64,000 bases of DNA, from NCBI RefSeq assembly GCF_023227745.1, contig NZ_JALKBX010000004.1:1-64000 (forward strand). The letters are read 5' to 3'. How positions within the stretch are numbered: position 1 is the stretch's first letter; each line of letters starts with the position of its first letter. The notes under the pieces are model-generated. The model was not told the DNA's origin and ran no database searches. It saw only the letters and a list, made by a program, of their open reading frames with translations. The position numbers and the translations under genes are program-made. Below are positions 25,290-32,865 of this stretch, one piece after another. The stretch is from Natroniella acetigena. GTDB lineage: Bacteria; Bacillota; Halanaerobiia; Halobacteroidales; Halobacteroidaceae.

Positions 25290-25889
25290 ATGGAGATACA
25301 GTCTGAATTAAAGCAGGGATTGGTTCAGGTTTATACTGGGACTGGCAAAGGAAAGACGACTGCTGCTTTAGGATTGGGTTTAAGAGCTGTAGGGCATGGT
25401 CTAACAGTAGAGATGGTCCAGTATCTAAAAGGAAGTAGCTATACTGGAGAAATATTTTCGACAGAGAAATTACCTAATTTTAACTTGAGACAATTTGGGA
25501 AAGGGTGCTCATTTTCTAGTTTGATTCGTCAAGGGTTAATGGAATGTACAGGCTGTGGAGACTGTTTTGTCGGAAAGGGTGATGAACTTGAAACCCATCG
25601 AAAATTTGCTCTATGGGCCTATCAATATACTGAAACTGTATTAAATAAGGGAGAGGCTGATTTAGTGATCTTAGATGAGATCAATAATGCACTACGCTAT
25701 GATCTATTAACGACAGAAGAGGTATTAGCCTTAATAGAGCTTAAGCAAGAGAAGACAGAATTAGTTTTGACAGGGCGAGGAATTCCAGAAGGGATTGTGA
25801 AACGAGCCGATTTAGTGACTGAGATGAACGCAGTTAAGCATCCCTATCAAGAACAAGGGATTAAGAGTAGATGGGGGATTGAGTATTAA
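25290..25889 (+). CDS. cobO: ATP:corrinoid adenosyltransferase (BtuR/CobO type)
   Basis: Transfers the 5'-deoxyadenosyl group from ATP to cob(I)alamin or corrinoid precursors; 199 aa. The N-terminal P-loop YTGTGKGKTTAALGLGLRA and the LVILDEINNAL strand identify the CobA/BtuR class. A cysteine-rich insert (MECTGCGDCF) lies mid-protein, a variation seen in some anaerobes. The start ATG abuts the cbiA stop and is preceded by AAGGAGG. Confidence 0.93.
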   Translation: MEIQSELKQGLVQVYTGTGKGKTTAALGLGLRAVGHGLTVEMVQYLKGSSYTGEIFSTEKLPNFNLRQFGKGCSFSSLIRQGLMECTGCGDCFVGKGDELETHRKFALWAYQYTETVLNKGEADLVILDEINNALRYDLLTTEEVLALIELKQEKTELVLTGRGIPEGIVKRADLVTEMNAVKHPYQEQGIKSRWGIEY

Positions 25890-26623
25890 TGAACCGCTTC
25901 CTAATTGCTCTACAGTTTATTACTCGAATTCCAGTCATGAAGGAATTAGATTATAAAGAAGAGAATATAGGTAGTTCAATGCTCTATTTTCCTGTGATTG
26001 GTTCTTTGTTGGGTTTATTGTTAGTTGGGATTAATTATATAGGGGAGTTATATCTCCCTGAGTTAGTGACAAATAGTCTGTTGTTAGGAGGAATGGTAGC
26101 ATTAACAGGAGGGATTCATCTAGATGGTTTGATGGATACCTGTGATGGGATCTTTAGTGGACGGCAGAAGGAAAGAGTTTTAGAGATTATGAAAGATAGT
26201 AGGGTTGGAGCCTTTGGTGTGATTGGATTAGTCGTTTTATTTATCTTAAAGTTTAGTTTATTTGTTGAGGTACCAACAGTTGATAAGGGCTTGCTCTTAC
26301 TTTATTTTCCTACTATCAGCCGCTGGGCAATGGTCTATGCTGCTTTTCATTATCCTTATGCTCGACAAGAAGGATTAGGTAAGGCTCATGTAGAATATTT
26401 GACAACGACTCAGTTTTTATTAGCAACTGCCTGGACAATGGTACTGGGAATAATACTCTTTGGCGTAACTGGAATAGTTGTTTATTTAATCAGTTGGTTA
26501 GCTGTGATTTTAATTGCTAAAATAATTATTAATCAGATAGATGGATTGACAGGGGATAGTTATGGGGCGATCAATGAATTGATGGAAGTAGCTTCGCTAT
26601 TAATTATGGTAATTTTAGTTTAA
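25889..26623 (+). CDS. cobS: adenosylcobinamide-GDP ribazoletransferase (cobalamin synthase)
   Basis: Joins activated lower ligand to adenosylcobinamide-GDP at the membrane; 244 aa. Family blocks: LQFITRIPV, GGIHLDGLMDTCDGIFSG, ILEIMKDSRVGAFGVI-like sequence and DGLTGDSYGAINEL. Overlaps cobO by 1 nt. Its partner CobT is not encoded in the window. Confidence 0.94.
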   Translation: MNRFLIALQFITRIPVMKELDYKEENIGSSMLYFPVIGSLLGLLLVGINYIGELYLPELVTNSLLLGGMVALTGGIHLDGLMDTCDGIFSGRQKERVLEIMKDSRVGAFGVIGLVVLFILKFSLFVEVPTVDKGLLLLYFPTISRWAMVYAAFHYPYARQEGLGKAHVEYLTTTQFLLATAWTMVLGIILFGVTGIVVYLISWLAVILIAKIIINQIDGLTGDSYGAINELMEVASLLIMVILV

Positions 26624-26820
26624 GTTTAAGTTTAAGTTTGAGGTTAAGTCAACCGTATTACAAAGTAGCTTCACAATGGACAATTGACGGAATGTACAAT
26701 GTACAATTAAAAAACATCAAAAGTTTTTGATGTTAAAGAATTAGTCTTTAATTGTACATTGTTAATTGTACATTGTAAATTGATATAAGGTTATATTTTT
26801 TAAGATAGGGAGTAGAGACT
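26624..26820 (+). repeat. fold-back gap after cobS
   Basis: Starts with AGTTTAAGTTTAAGTTTGAG, then the ATTGACGGAATGTACAATGT arm with its complement ATTGTACATTGTTAATTGTA about 60 nt on. Confidence 0.65.
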
Positions 26821-27720
26821 ATGAAAGTAACAGTTAAAGTACCAGGAACTTGTGGTGAGTTGGTACAAGGTCTATTAGATGAAACTAACTTTTTAATCAG
26901 TTGTCCGATTGACTTATATAATGCAGTTACAGTTAAAGTAGATGATTCTCAATCAGGAATTAAGATGGCTCAGCAGGCAGATAAGACTTTACTGGCAATT
27001 AAAAAGACTTTACAGTATTTTGGTTATCAAAATCTAGGTTTAGAAGTTGAATTAGAATCTCAGTTATTAGTGGGCAAAGGAATGGCTAGTAGTACAGCAG
27101 ATATTGTAGCAGCTATTATTGCAACTACTTTGGTTTTAGGAGAAGAGGTAGAGCTAGAACTGGTAACTAGGTTAGCTTTAGCGATTGAACCTACTGATGC
27201 TTCTTTTTGGCCCGGGATAGTTGTTTTTGATCATTTAGAAGGGAGCAAGGTGACTAGCTTAGGGCAGATAGAACCGATTTCGTTATTGGTCTTTGATTAT
27301 GGGGGAGAGGTAGATACTATTGCCTTTAATCAAAGGGATGATTTAATAGAGTTAAAGCGGGCCAAATCTGATCAGATTGCTCGAGCTTATCAGTTGGTTA
27401 AAGAAGGGGTTCAACAAAATGATTGGGAGCTAATTGGACAAGGGGCTACTATTAGCAGCTTGGCTAACCAAGATATTTTGCTTAAACCTAATTTGGAGCA
27501 ATTAATTGATTTAGTGGAACGAGATGAAGGTCTATTAGGAGTCAATATTGCTCATAGTGGAACTTTGGTAGGAGTATTAATTAAAGAAGGGTTTAAAGTA
27601 GAACCGTTGTTGAGTAAAATTACTAAAGAGATTCCTAAGTTAAATTATCTAATGTGTCGAAGAATAATCAATGGAGGTTATCTTGAGTATTCTCAGTTAA
27701 AAGTAAATATTGGAAGGTAA
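26821..27720 (+). CDS. pduX: L-threonine kinase (PduX-like, GHMP family)
   Basis: Phosphorylates L-threonine to feed CobD; 299 aa. The PGTCGELVQG start and GHMP ATP motif GKGMASSTAD (near residue 83) match PduX; the C-terminal HSGTLVG loop is also typical. Context between cobS and cobD supports the assignment over other GHMP kinases. Confidence 0.88.
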   Translation: MKVTVKVPGTCGELVQGLLDETNFLISCPIDLYNAVTVKVDDSQSGIKMAQQADKTLLAIKKTLQYFGYQNLGLEVELESQLLVGKGMASSTADIVAAIIATTLVLGEEVELELVTRLALAIEPTDASFWPGIVVFDHLEGSKVTSLGQIEPISLLVFDYGGEVDTIAFNQRDDLIELKRAKSDQIARAYQLVKEGVQQNDWELIGQGATISSLANQDILLKPNLEQLIDLVERDEGLLGVNIAHSGTLVGVLIKEGFKVEPLLSKITKEIPKLNYLMCRRIINGGYLEYSQLKVNIGR

Positions 27721-27802
27721 AATATTTAGTCATAGAATGTTTCGCACTATTGATTGTTTAAGGGTTTTATGATTTTGAATTTAACTATCAATTGTCAATT
27801 AG

Positions 27803-27873
27803 ACGGGGGTGCAAAGAAACTTAATTATCTGCGAAACGATGTAGTGAGAGGTTTAAATTTATCTGAGAGTACT
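27803..27873 (+). promoter_or_regulatory. conserved 71-nt leader element, copy 2
   Basis: Gap-free match (61/71) to 21-91. The closing pair becomes GGTGC with GTACT, still pairable, and the GAGAGTACT end is identical. In addition GTTTCGCA (27739-27746) is exactly complementary to TGCGAAAC (27830-27837). Lies 27 nt before cobD. The class is unidentified; GGGGGTGC and CTGAGA recall a TPP riboswitch but the rest does not fit. Confidence 0.5.
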
Positions 27874-27899
27874 GATCTTAATAAGTAAGGGGGATAAAG

Positions 27900-28982
27900 A
27901 TGCCACAGGAGAAGCATGGCGGCAATCTCAATCAGGCAGTTAAGGAGTATGGTTTACAGCAAGAAGATATAATAGATTTCAGTGCTAATATTAACTTTTT
28001 AGGTCCTCCTAGTAGAGTAATGGAGGCTATTAAGGGTAACTTGGATCAGATAGTTAATTATCCTGATCCAAACTATACTGAGTTGAAGGATGGGTTAGCT
28101 GAACAGTTAGGAGTTAAGCAAGAGGAGATTATAATCGGTAATGGTGCTGTAGAGTTGATCTATTTACTCGCTAAGGTATTACAGCCTCGGCGGGCGTTGG
28201 TGTTGGCCCCAACTTTTTCTGAATATGGAGCAGCGGCAAAGAGTGTAGGGGCTAAGGTAGAGGAGTTTGAATTAAGTAGGGATGATCAATTTGAGATTGA
28301 TGTAGAGCGATTGATAGCTAGGTTGGCTGAGGTTGATCTCTTCTTTTTATGTAATCCTAATAATCCAACAGGGGCGTTAATTACTAGATCAGAGATAGTT
28401 GAGATTATTGAGGCGGGTCAAGAGCATGATACCTTTATTATGGTTGATGAAGCCTTTGTTGATTTTTTAGAGGAAGAGGTAACAGTAATTGATCTAGTTG
28501 ATCAATATGATAATCTATTTGTATTACGTTCCTTAACTAAGTTTTTTGCTATTCCAGGACTGCGATTAGGTTATGGAGTCAGTAATTCCAATCTACTTGA
28601 AGATTTAGAGCGAGGTAAGGATCCGTGGAATTGTAATTTTTTTGCCCAATTAGCGGGCCAAATAGCTATTAAAGAGCAGAAGTATATCGAGACAACTAAA
28701 GAGGTTGTCAGACGGGAGAAGGAGTTCTTATATCGTAATTTGAAGGAGGTAGCTGGCTGGAAGGTCTATTACCCAACTGCTAATTATATCTTGATCGATT
28801 TGAGTCTACTCTCTATTACAGCAAGTGAGTTAGAGGTTAGGTTGGCCCAGCGGGGGATTTTAATTCGTAACTGTAATACTTATACTGGGCTTGGAGAGAA
28901 TTTTATTAGAGTTGCAGTGAGAGATAGAGAAGATAATTTAGAGTTATTGGCTAATTTAGAGGAATTATTTAATGAGAGATAA
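27900..28982 (+). CDS. cobD: threonine-phosphate decarboxylase
   Basis: PLP enzyme making (R)-1-amino-2-propanol phosphate, the substrate of CbiB; 360 aa. Aminotransferase fold type I with the PLP Lys in RSLTKFFAIPGLRLGY, FLCNPNNPTG, and VDEAFVDF. The MPQEKHGGNLNQAVKEYGL start fits CobD rather than HisC. GGGGGAT precedes the start. The 71-nt element lies in its leader. Confidence 0.93.
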   Translation: MPQEKHGGNLNQAVKEYGLQQEDIIDFSANINFLGPPSRVMEAIKGNLDQIVNYPDPNYTELKDGLAEQLGVKQEEIIIGNGAVELIYLLAKVLQPRRALVLAPTFSEYGAAAKSVGAKVEEFELSRDDQFEIDVERLIARLAEVDLFFLCNPNNPTGALITRSEIVEIIEAGQEHDTFIMVDEAFVDFLEEEVTVIDLVDQYDNLFVLRSLTKFFAIPGLRLGYGVSNSNLLEDLERGKDPWNCNFFAQLAGQIAIKEQKYIETTKEVVRREKEFLYRNLKEVAGWKVYYPTANYILIDLSLLSITASELEVRLAQRGILIRNCNTYTGLGENFIRVAVRDREDNLELLANLEELFNER

Positions 28983-29010
28983 AGCATCAGTAACTAGTTA
29001 CTGATGCTTT
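28981..29010. terminator. bidirectional terminator
   Basis: AAAGCATCAGTAACT and AGTTACTGATGCTTT form an uninterrupted palindrome between cobD and the convergent molbindin remnant. Confidence 0.85.
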
Positions 29011-29020
29011 ATCTGAATTA

Positions 29021-29236
29021 GTGTTGTTTTGTAAAGACAACATTAATAGCTTTGATTAATGCTTCTACATTATCTCCTTCTTCAAATCCTGCTTCTTGTA
29101 AACTATCTTTCGTCATCACGGACGTAATTGAGTTTGCTCAAGGATTTGATAATTGTATTTTCACTTGGGCCATCATGCCATCTGTTTTAATTTCTTCAAC
29201 CTTACCTACTAAGTCATTTCTTACTCCTGCTTCCAT
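29021..29236 (-). pseudogene. molybdopterin-binding (TOBE/Mop, molbindin-like) gene with in-frame TGA
   Basis: From ATG 29236 (GGAG upstream) the frame reads MEAGVRNDLVGKVEEIKTDG, MMAQVKIQLSNP, then TGA at 29138-29140, then ANSITSVMTKDSLQEAGFEE and GDNVEALIKAINVVFTKQH with stop at 29021. This is a complete single Mop domain (about 70 aa) interrupted once, most simply by GGA to TGA. Such proteins bind molybdate or tungstate. Selenocysteine is unlikely because family members have Gly or similar here. A recent nonsense mutation or sequencing error is possible. Confidence 0.75.
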
Positions 29237-29378
29237 AGGATCAACTCCTTATTATTTTGTATTTATTAATATGTTAGTTATTGAAATAAATTATTAGTTT
29301 CTATTGCTAAATTTGATAAGTTTAATTGTATAATTTGGTGGTTGGGGCTTTCTTTAAATTTATTAGAGGGGGGATAAA

Positions 29379-29996
29379 ATGGAAACAGAAGTTATTTTGG
29401 TGCGACATGGTGAAACAGAATGGAATCGAGATTTTAAATTTCAAGGAAGTCAAGATGTTGAATTGAGTGCAGAGGGTAAGGAGCAGGGAGAAAAATTAGC
29501 TGTTAGACTTGCTAGTGAGAAGATAGATAAAATCTATTCTAGTAATTTAACTAGGGCTTATCAAACGGCCAACTTAGTAGCTGAGAAGCATGAATTACAA
29601 GTAATTCAGGTTGATGGTTTACAAGAGATCAACTTTGGTGAGTGGGAAGGAATGACTTATCAAGAGATTAATGAAGAGTTTGACTTTACTGTTGATCAGT
29701 GGATGAAAGATCCTGTCACTAAAAAACCACCAGCAGGAGAAAGTTTAAAGCAATTAGAAGAACGTACTATTAAAGCTTTAAAAACAATTATAAAAGAAGA
29801 GACAGGAAATAAGATAGTAGTTGTTAGTCACGGGGGAGTAATTAAAACCTTGCTCTGTAATCTATTAGAAATGCCTCTAAATAAGTCTTGGAAGTTAAAA
29901 CAGTCCAATACAGCGGTTAATATCCTTAAGTTTTATGAAGGTCAAGCGAGTGTGATTTTAGAGTTGTTTAACTGTACTGCCCATTTGGATGAGTAA
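29379..29996 (+). CDS. cobC: histidine phosphatase, probable alpha-ribazole phosphatase
   Basis: A 205-aa phosphoglycerate-mutase-like phosphatase with the catalytic VRHGETEWN at residues 8-16, the IYSSNLTRAYQTA block and the second His in VVVSHGGVIKTLL. CobC removes phosphate from alpha-ribazole-phosphate or adenosylcobalamin-phosphate. Position after the cobalamin cluster supports CobC, but GpmB-like phosphatases share these motifs. An own leader with AGAGGGGGG precedes it. Confidence 0.7.
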   Translation: METEVILVRHGETEWNRDFKFQGSQDVELSAEGKEQGEKLAVRLASEKIDKIYSSNLTRAYQTANLVAEKHELQVIQVDGLQEINFGEWEGMTYQEINEEFDFTVDQWMKDPVTKKPPAGESLKQLEERTIKALKTIIKEETGNKIVVVSHGGVIKTLLCNLLEMPLNKSWKLKQSNTAVNILKFYEGQASVILELFNCTAHLDE

Positions 29997-30032
29997 TAAG
30001 AAATTTCAGATTGATTTTAGAAGAGTTTAAGT

Positions 30033-30077
30033 AAAAAAGAGTCAACTGAGAAGTTAATTTCTCAGTTGACTCTTTTT
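30033..30077 (+). terminator. intrinsic terminator after cobC
   Basis: AAAAAAGAGTCAACTGAGAA pairs with TTCTCAGTTGACTCTTTTTT. Confidence 0.92.
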
Positions 30078-30348
30078 TATTTTGATTTTAATTATCCTAA
30101 AATGGGCGATCGCCATTTTGTGAATAGTTAAATCTTAGTTTAATCTTGAATAAGCTAGATTCACATCGTACATAATACCTAATATGATTGGCAAGTGATT
30201 TGACAATTTTCACTAACAAGTAAATTACTATTGTTAACTTTAAAATGATAACTATGACAAGCCTCCCTTTTTATATTAATGAAATATTATCCGCGTCAGT
30301 TTAAGACAATTTTTGGTCTTATAGACGTTCGAAGTAAAGCTTTATTAC
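30078..30348. other. gene-free stretch before element A copy 2
   Basis: Contains a near-palindrome around GCGATCGC (30108-30115). On the minus strand GGGAGGCTTGTC is followed by about 50 open codons lacking ATG, GTG or TTG as a start (first candidate ATA). No gene can be supported. Confidence 0.5.
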
Positions 30349-30554
30349 AATTATGTGTCACTTTGTGACACATAATTGAGTTGACAGTGTACAGTGTACA
30401 GTTTACAGTTAAGATCAAAATATTAAGATCTTAAAACCCATGAAAAGACTTAGAATTATAGGTTTAGAGTGGTTTTGATTTTAAGGTCTTTAACTGTCAA
30501 CCGTCAACTGTAAACTGTACACTGATATAAAGTGGCAAAGTGCCACTTTATATC
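30349..30554 (+). mobile_element. MITE-like element A, copy 2
   Basis: Left hairpin AATTATGTGTCAC/GTGACACATAATT (30349-30377); right hairpin GATATAAAGTGGCA/TGCCACTTTATATC (30524-30554); internal arms ACAGTGTACAGTTTACAGTT and AACTGTCAACCGTCAACTGT. A 50-nt tail with TTAAGTTGACGCA (about 30594) follows and recurs after other copies. Confidence 0.87.
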
Positions 30555-30750
30555 AATAAAAAGTAAGACAATTACCGATTAGAAAATTATGTATTAAGTT
30601 GACGCAGATGAATGAAATATTAAATTTGTTGCATTTAGATGTATTTTTAACAAATTTTCTAAAGAAAAGCGATGTATAGATATCCTAATTAATGCTAATA
30701 CTGATAATGGATTAAGGAATTTAATATGGTAATAACTGGGAGGGTAATAA

Positions 30751-31527
30751 ATGGGAAAGAAAGTAGATCTTTGTGGTGTTAACACTTCAGAGCTACCAGT
30801 TTTGTCTAATAAAGAAATGAGAAAGTTATTTAAAAAGATGCAGCAAGGGGACAAAACAGCTAGGAATACGATAGTTGGAGGAAATTTAAGGCTAGTTCTT
30901 AGTGTATTACAGCGATTTAATAATCGTGGAGAGCCAATTGATGATCTTTTCCAAGTTGGATGTATAGGGTTGATGAAATCCATAGATAATTTTGATTTAA
31001 GTAAAAATGTTAAATTTTCTACTTATGCTGTTCCAATGATAATTGGGGAGATTAAGCGACATTTGAGAGATAATAATCCAATTAGAGTTAGTCGCTCATT
31101 GCGTGATACAGCCTATAAAGCCTTGCAAATTAAAGAGACTTTGGAAAATAAAAAGTCTGAGGAACCTAACTTAACTGAAATAGCACAAGAGTTAGGGATT
31201 CCACGCGAAGAAATTGTTTATGCTCTTGATGCTATTCAGGATCCTATTTCACTTTTTGAACCAATTTATCATGATGGTGGAGATCCAATCTATGTTATGG
31301 ATCAGATTAGTGATGATAATGACGATAAAGACTGGTTGGAAGGAATTGCAGTTAGAGAAGCATTGAGACAACTGGAAGATAGAGAAAAGTTAATTTTAAC
31401 GTTAAGATTCTATGAAGGTAAAACTCAAATGGAGGTAGCTGGGAATATAGGAATTTCTCAGGCCCAAGTTTCTAGGTTAGAAAAAGCGGCTTTGAATAAT
31501 TTAAAGAAATATGTTAAGGAAGGCTGA
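30751..31527 (+). CDS. sigG: RNA polymerase sporulation sigma factor G
   Basis: The late forespore sigma factor, 258 aa. Region 2 DLFQVGCIGLMKSIDNFD and KFSTYAVPMIIGEIKRHLRD, region 3 ELGIPREEIVYALDA and region 4 AGNIGISQAQVSRLEKAAL are intact. The N-terminal KVDLCGVNTSELPVLSNKEM is a SigG hallmark (it contains the anti-sigma/Gin contact region). It is followed by spoIIR, and is not next to spoIIGA-sigE as in Bacillus. Confidence 0.92.
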   Translation: MGKKVDLCGVNTSELPVLSNKEMRKLFKKMQQGDKTARNTIVGGNLRLVLSVLQRFNNRGEPIDDLFQVGCIGLMKSIDNFDLSKNVKFSTYAVPMIIGEIKRHLRDNNPIRVSRSLRDTAYKALQIKETLENKKSEEPNLTEIAQELGIPREEIVYALDAIQDPISLFEPIYHDGGDPIYVMDQISDDNDDKDWLEGIAVREALRQLEDREKLILTLRFYEGKTQMEVAGNIGISQAQVSRLEKAALNNLKKYVKEG

Positions 31528-31540
31528 GGAGGAGTAAAAG

Positions 31541-32251
31541 ATGAAGCGGGTTAAATTTATAATTATAATTGCTATTTTGATCAGTTTTGTTTTTATGACA
31601 GGTTATCGAAATAGTTTTATTATTAAGGAGGAAACTCTTCAAGCTTATGGGCCTGAAGAGTTATTAAGATTACACGTAGTTGCTAATAGTAACTCATTGG
31701 ATGATCAGCGAATAAAAAGAGAGATAAAAGCTGAAATAATTAATGAAACTACTTATTTATTTAAGGATTTGGAAAATCCTTTACAAGCTGAAGCAGTTGT
31801 AAAGAATAATTTAAATCAAATCAAGCAAATAGTTGAAAATAAATTAAAAGAGAATAATAAAGATTATAATATTGAACTAAAATTAGGAAATTTTGATTTT
31901 CCAACAAGGAGTTATGGAGGGACGACTTTAGAAGCTGGAGAGTATCAGGCATTGCAAGTTAGAATCGGTGAAGCAAATGGCGAAAATTGGTGGTGTGTAT
32001 TATTCCCACCATTATGTTTTGTTGATTCAATTGAAGAATTATCAAAACAAGAACTAAATAAGTTATCTGAAAAAGAAGAGATTAGAGAAAACGAGATTCC
32101 AATAGAATTTAAATTTAAATTGGTTGAAGTGTTAGAAGAAAACCCTCAATTAGTTAAATCTAAATTAAAGTTGGCCCAAATTCTGGAAACTTCTTTTCCA
32201 GGACTAAATAAATTATTATTTTCAGGAGAACAGAATAGTAAAGATAAATAA
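31541..32251 (+). CDS. spoIIR: stage II sporulation protein R
   Basis: Secreted forespore signal that triggers pro-sigma-E processing; 236 aa. N-terminal membrane/signal segment (FIIIIAILISFVFMTGY), EELLRLHVVANSNSLDDQRI, YGGTTLEAGEYQALQVRIG and GENWWCVLFPPLCFVD are family signatures. It follows sigG by 13 nt; family membership is clear although the pairing with sigG is unusual. Confidence 0.92.
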   Translation: MKRVKFIIIIAILISFVFMTGYRNSFIIKEETLQAYGPEELLRLHVVANSNSLDDQRIKREIKAEIINETTYLFKDLENPLQAEAVVKNNLNQIKQIVENKLKENNKDYNIELKLGNFDFPTRSYGGTTLEAGEYQALQVRIGEANGENWWCVLFPPLCFVDSIEELSKQELNKLSEKEEIRENEIPIEFKFKLVEVLEENPQLVKSKLKLAQILETSFPGLNKLLFSGEQNSKDK

Positions 32252-32288
32252 TAAAGATTATCACTTAATATTAAGTGATAATCTTTAT
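32249..32288 (+). terminator. intrinsic terminator after spoIIR
   Basis: Perfect stem AATAAAGATTATCACTTAAT and its complement ending ATAATCTTTATT, followed by ATTTTG. Confidence 0.9.
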
Positions 32289-32358
32289 TATTTTGTAACA
32301 AACTTATATCTGATACATATAATAGTTATAAACAATTGAGTGAAAAAGGAGGAGTAAA

Positions 32359-32622
32359 ATGATTAAGACTTCTGAGTTGAAAGCAAAAGAAATTATTAAT
32401 GTTAGCAATGGGCAGAGACTAGGAATGATAGAAGATATAGATATTGACTTAGTAGCTGGTAAAATAAATGGAATAATTGTGCCTAGGGAAGAAAAATTTT
32501 TAAAATTATTCAGTGAGAATAATAATTTATACATATCATGGTCAAAAATAGAAAAGATAGGGGAAGATGTTATTTTAGTTACAATTAATGATGGATTAGA
32601 ACAATCTAATGCTGAAGATTAA
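32359..32622 (+). CDS. PRC-barrel sporulation protein, YlmC/YmxH family
   Basis: An 87-aa single PRC-barrel protein. MIKTSELKAKEIINVSNGQR, LGMIEDIDIDLVAGKINGII and the C-terminal WSKIEKIGEDVILV match the YlmC/YmxH family found in spore formers. Precise biochemical role unknown. AAAGGAGGAG precedes the start and a terminator follows, so it is monocistronic. Confidence 0.85.
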   Translation: MIKTSELKAKEIINVSNGQRLGMIEDIDIDLVAGKINGIIVPREEKFLKLFSENNNLYISWSKIEKIGEDVILVTINDGLEQSNAED

Positions 32623-32630
32623 AATTTATT

Positions 32631-32665
32631 ACCTTTATTTCTGATATCAGAAATAAAGGTTTTTT
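32631..32665 (+). terminator. intrinsic terminator after the ylmC-like gene
   Basis: ACCTTTATTTCTGATATC pairs with its complement AGAAATAAAGGT, followed by TTTTTT. Confidence 0.9.
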
Positions 32666-32724
32666 GAATATAGTAGAATATAAAAAATCAAGTTGGAAAT
32701 CATAAATAATGAAGGAGGGGGAAA

Positions 32725-32865
32725 ATGGATCTTTCAAAAAAGTTTGAAGATAAATGGGCCAACTTATCAGCAGATGAAGTTGATAAATTAAGGAATATGG
32801 AAGAAGCAATGAATGAAGATGAAACTACTAAAAATGTAAGGTTGATGGTAGTTAAGGATAAGTAA
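32725..32865 (+). CDS. small acidic hypothetical protein, 46 aa
   Basis: ATG 32725 is preceded by GAAGGAGGGGG, one of the strongest Shine-Dalgarno sites here. The product MDLSKKFEDKWANLSADEVD continues to RLMVVKDK; it is charged, without cysteine, signal or membrane segment. No family recognised. Codon use looks like the neighbours. It stands alone between a terminator and the nrdR promoter. Confidence 0.6.
   Translation: MDLSKKFEDKWANLSADEVDKLRNMEEAMNEDETTKNVRLMVVKDK

Noticed and set aside
27803-27900. TPP riboswitch
   Set aside because: GGGGGTGC, CTGAGA and TGATCTTAATAA recall TPP motifs, but the required pairing ACCC and the rest of the P4/P5 core are missing, and copy 1 lacks the TGATCT block entirely.
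29021-29236. Selenocysteine-containing protein
   Set aside because: Mop-domain proteins have no known Sec site, and the surrounding SNP-x-ANSITS fits a lost glycine codon; no obvious SECIS hairpin was noticed.
29052-29297. 81-aa plus-strand ORF
   Set aside because: It is the antisense shadow of the molbindin remnant, with no ribosome site.
30108-30115. HIP1 (GCGATCGC) repeat
   Set aside because: Single occurrence noticed; not enough to infer a repeat or methylation system.
30098-30262. Minus-strand small gene with a GGGAGG site
   Set aside because: The open frame lacks a usable start codon (first candidate is ATA) and resembles no family; kept only as a gap note.
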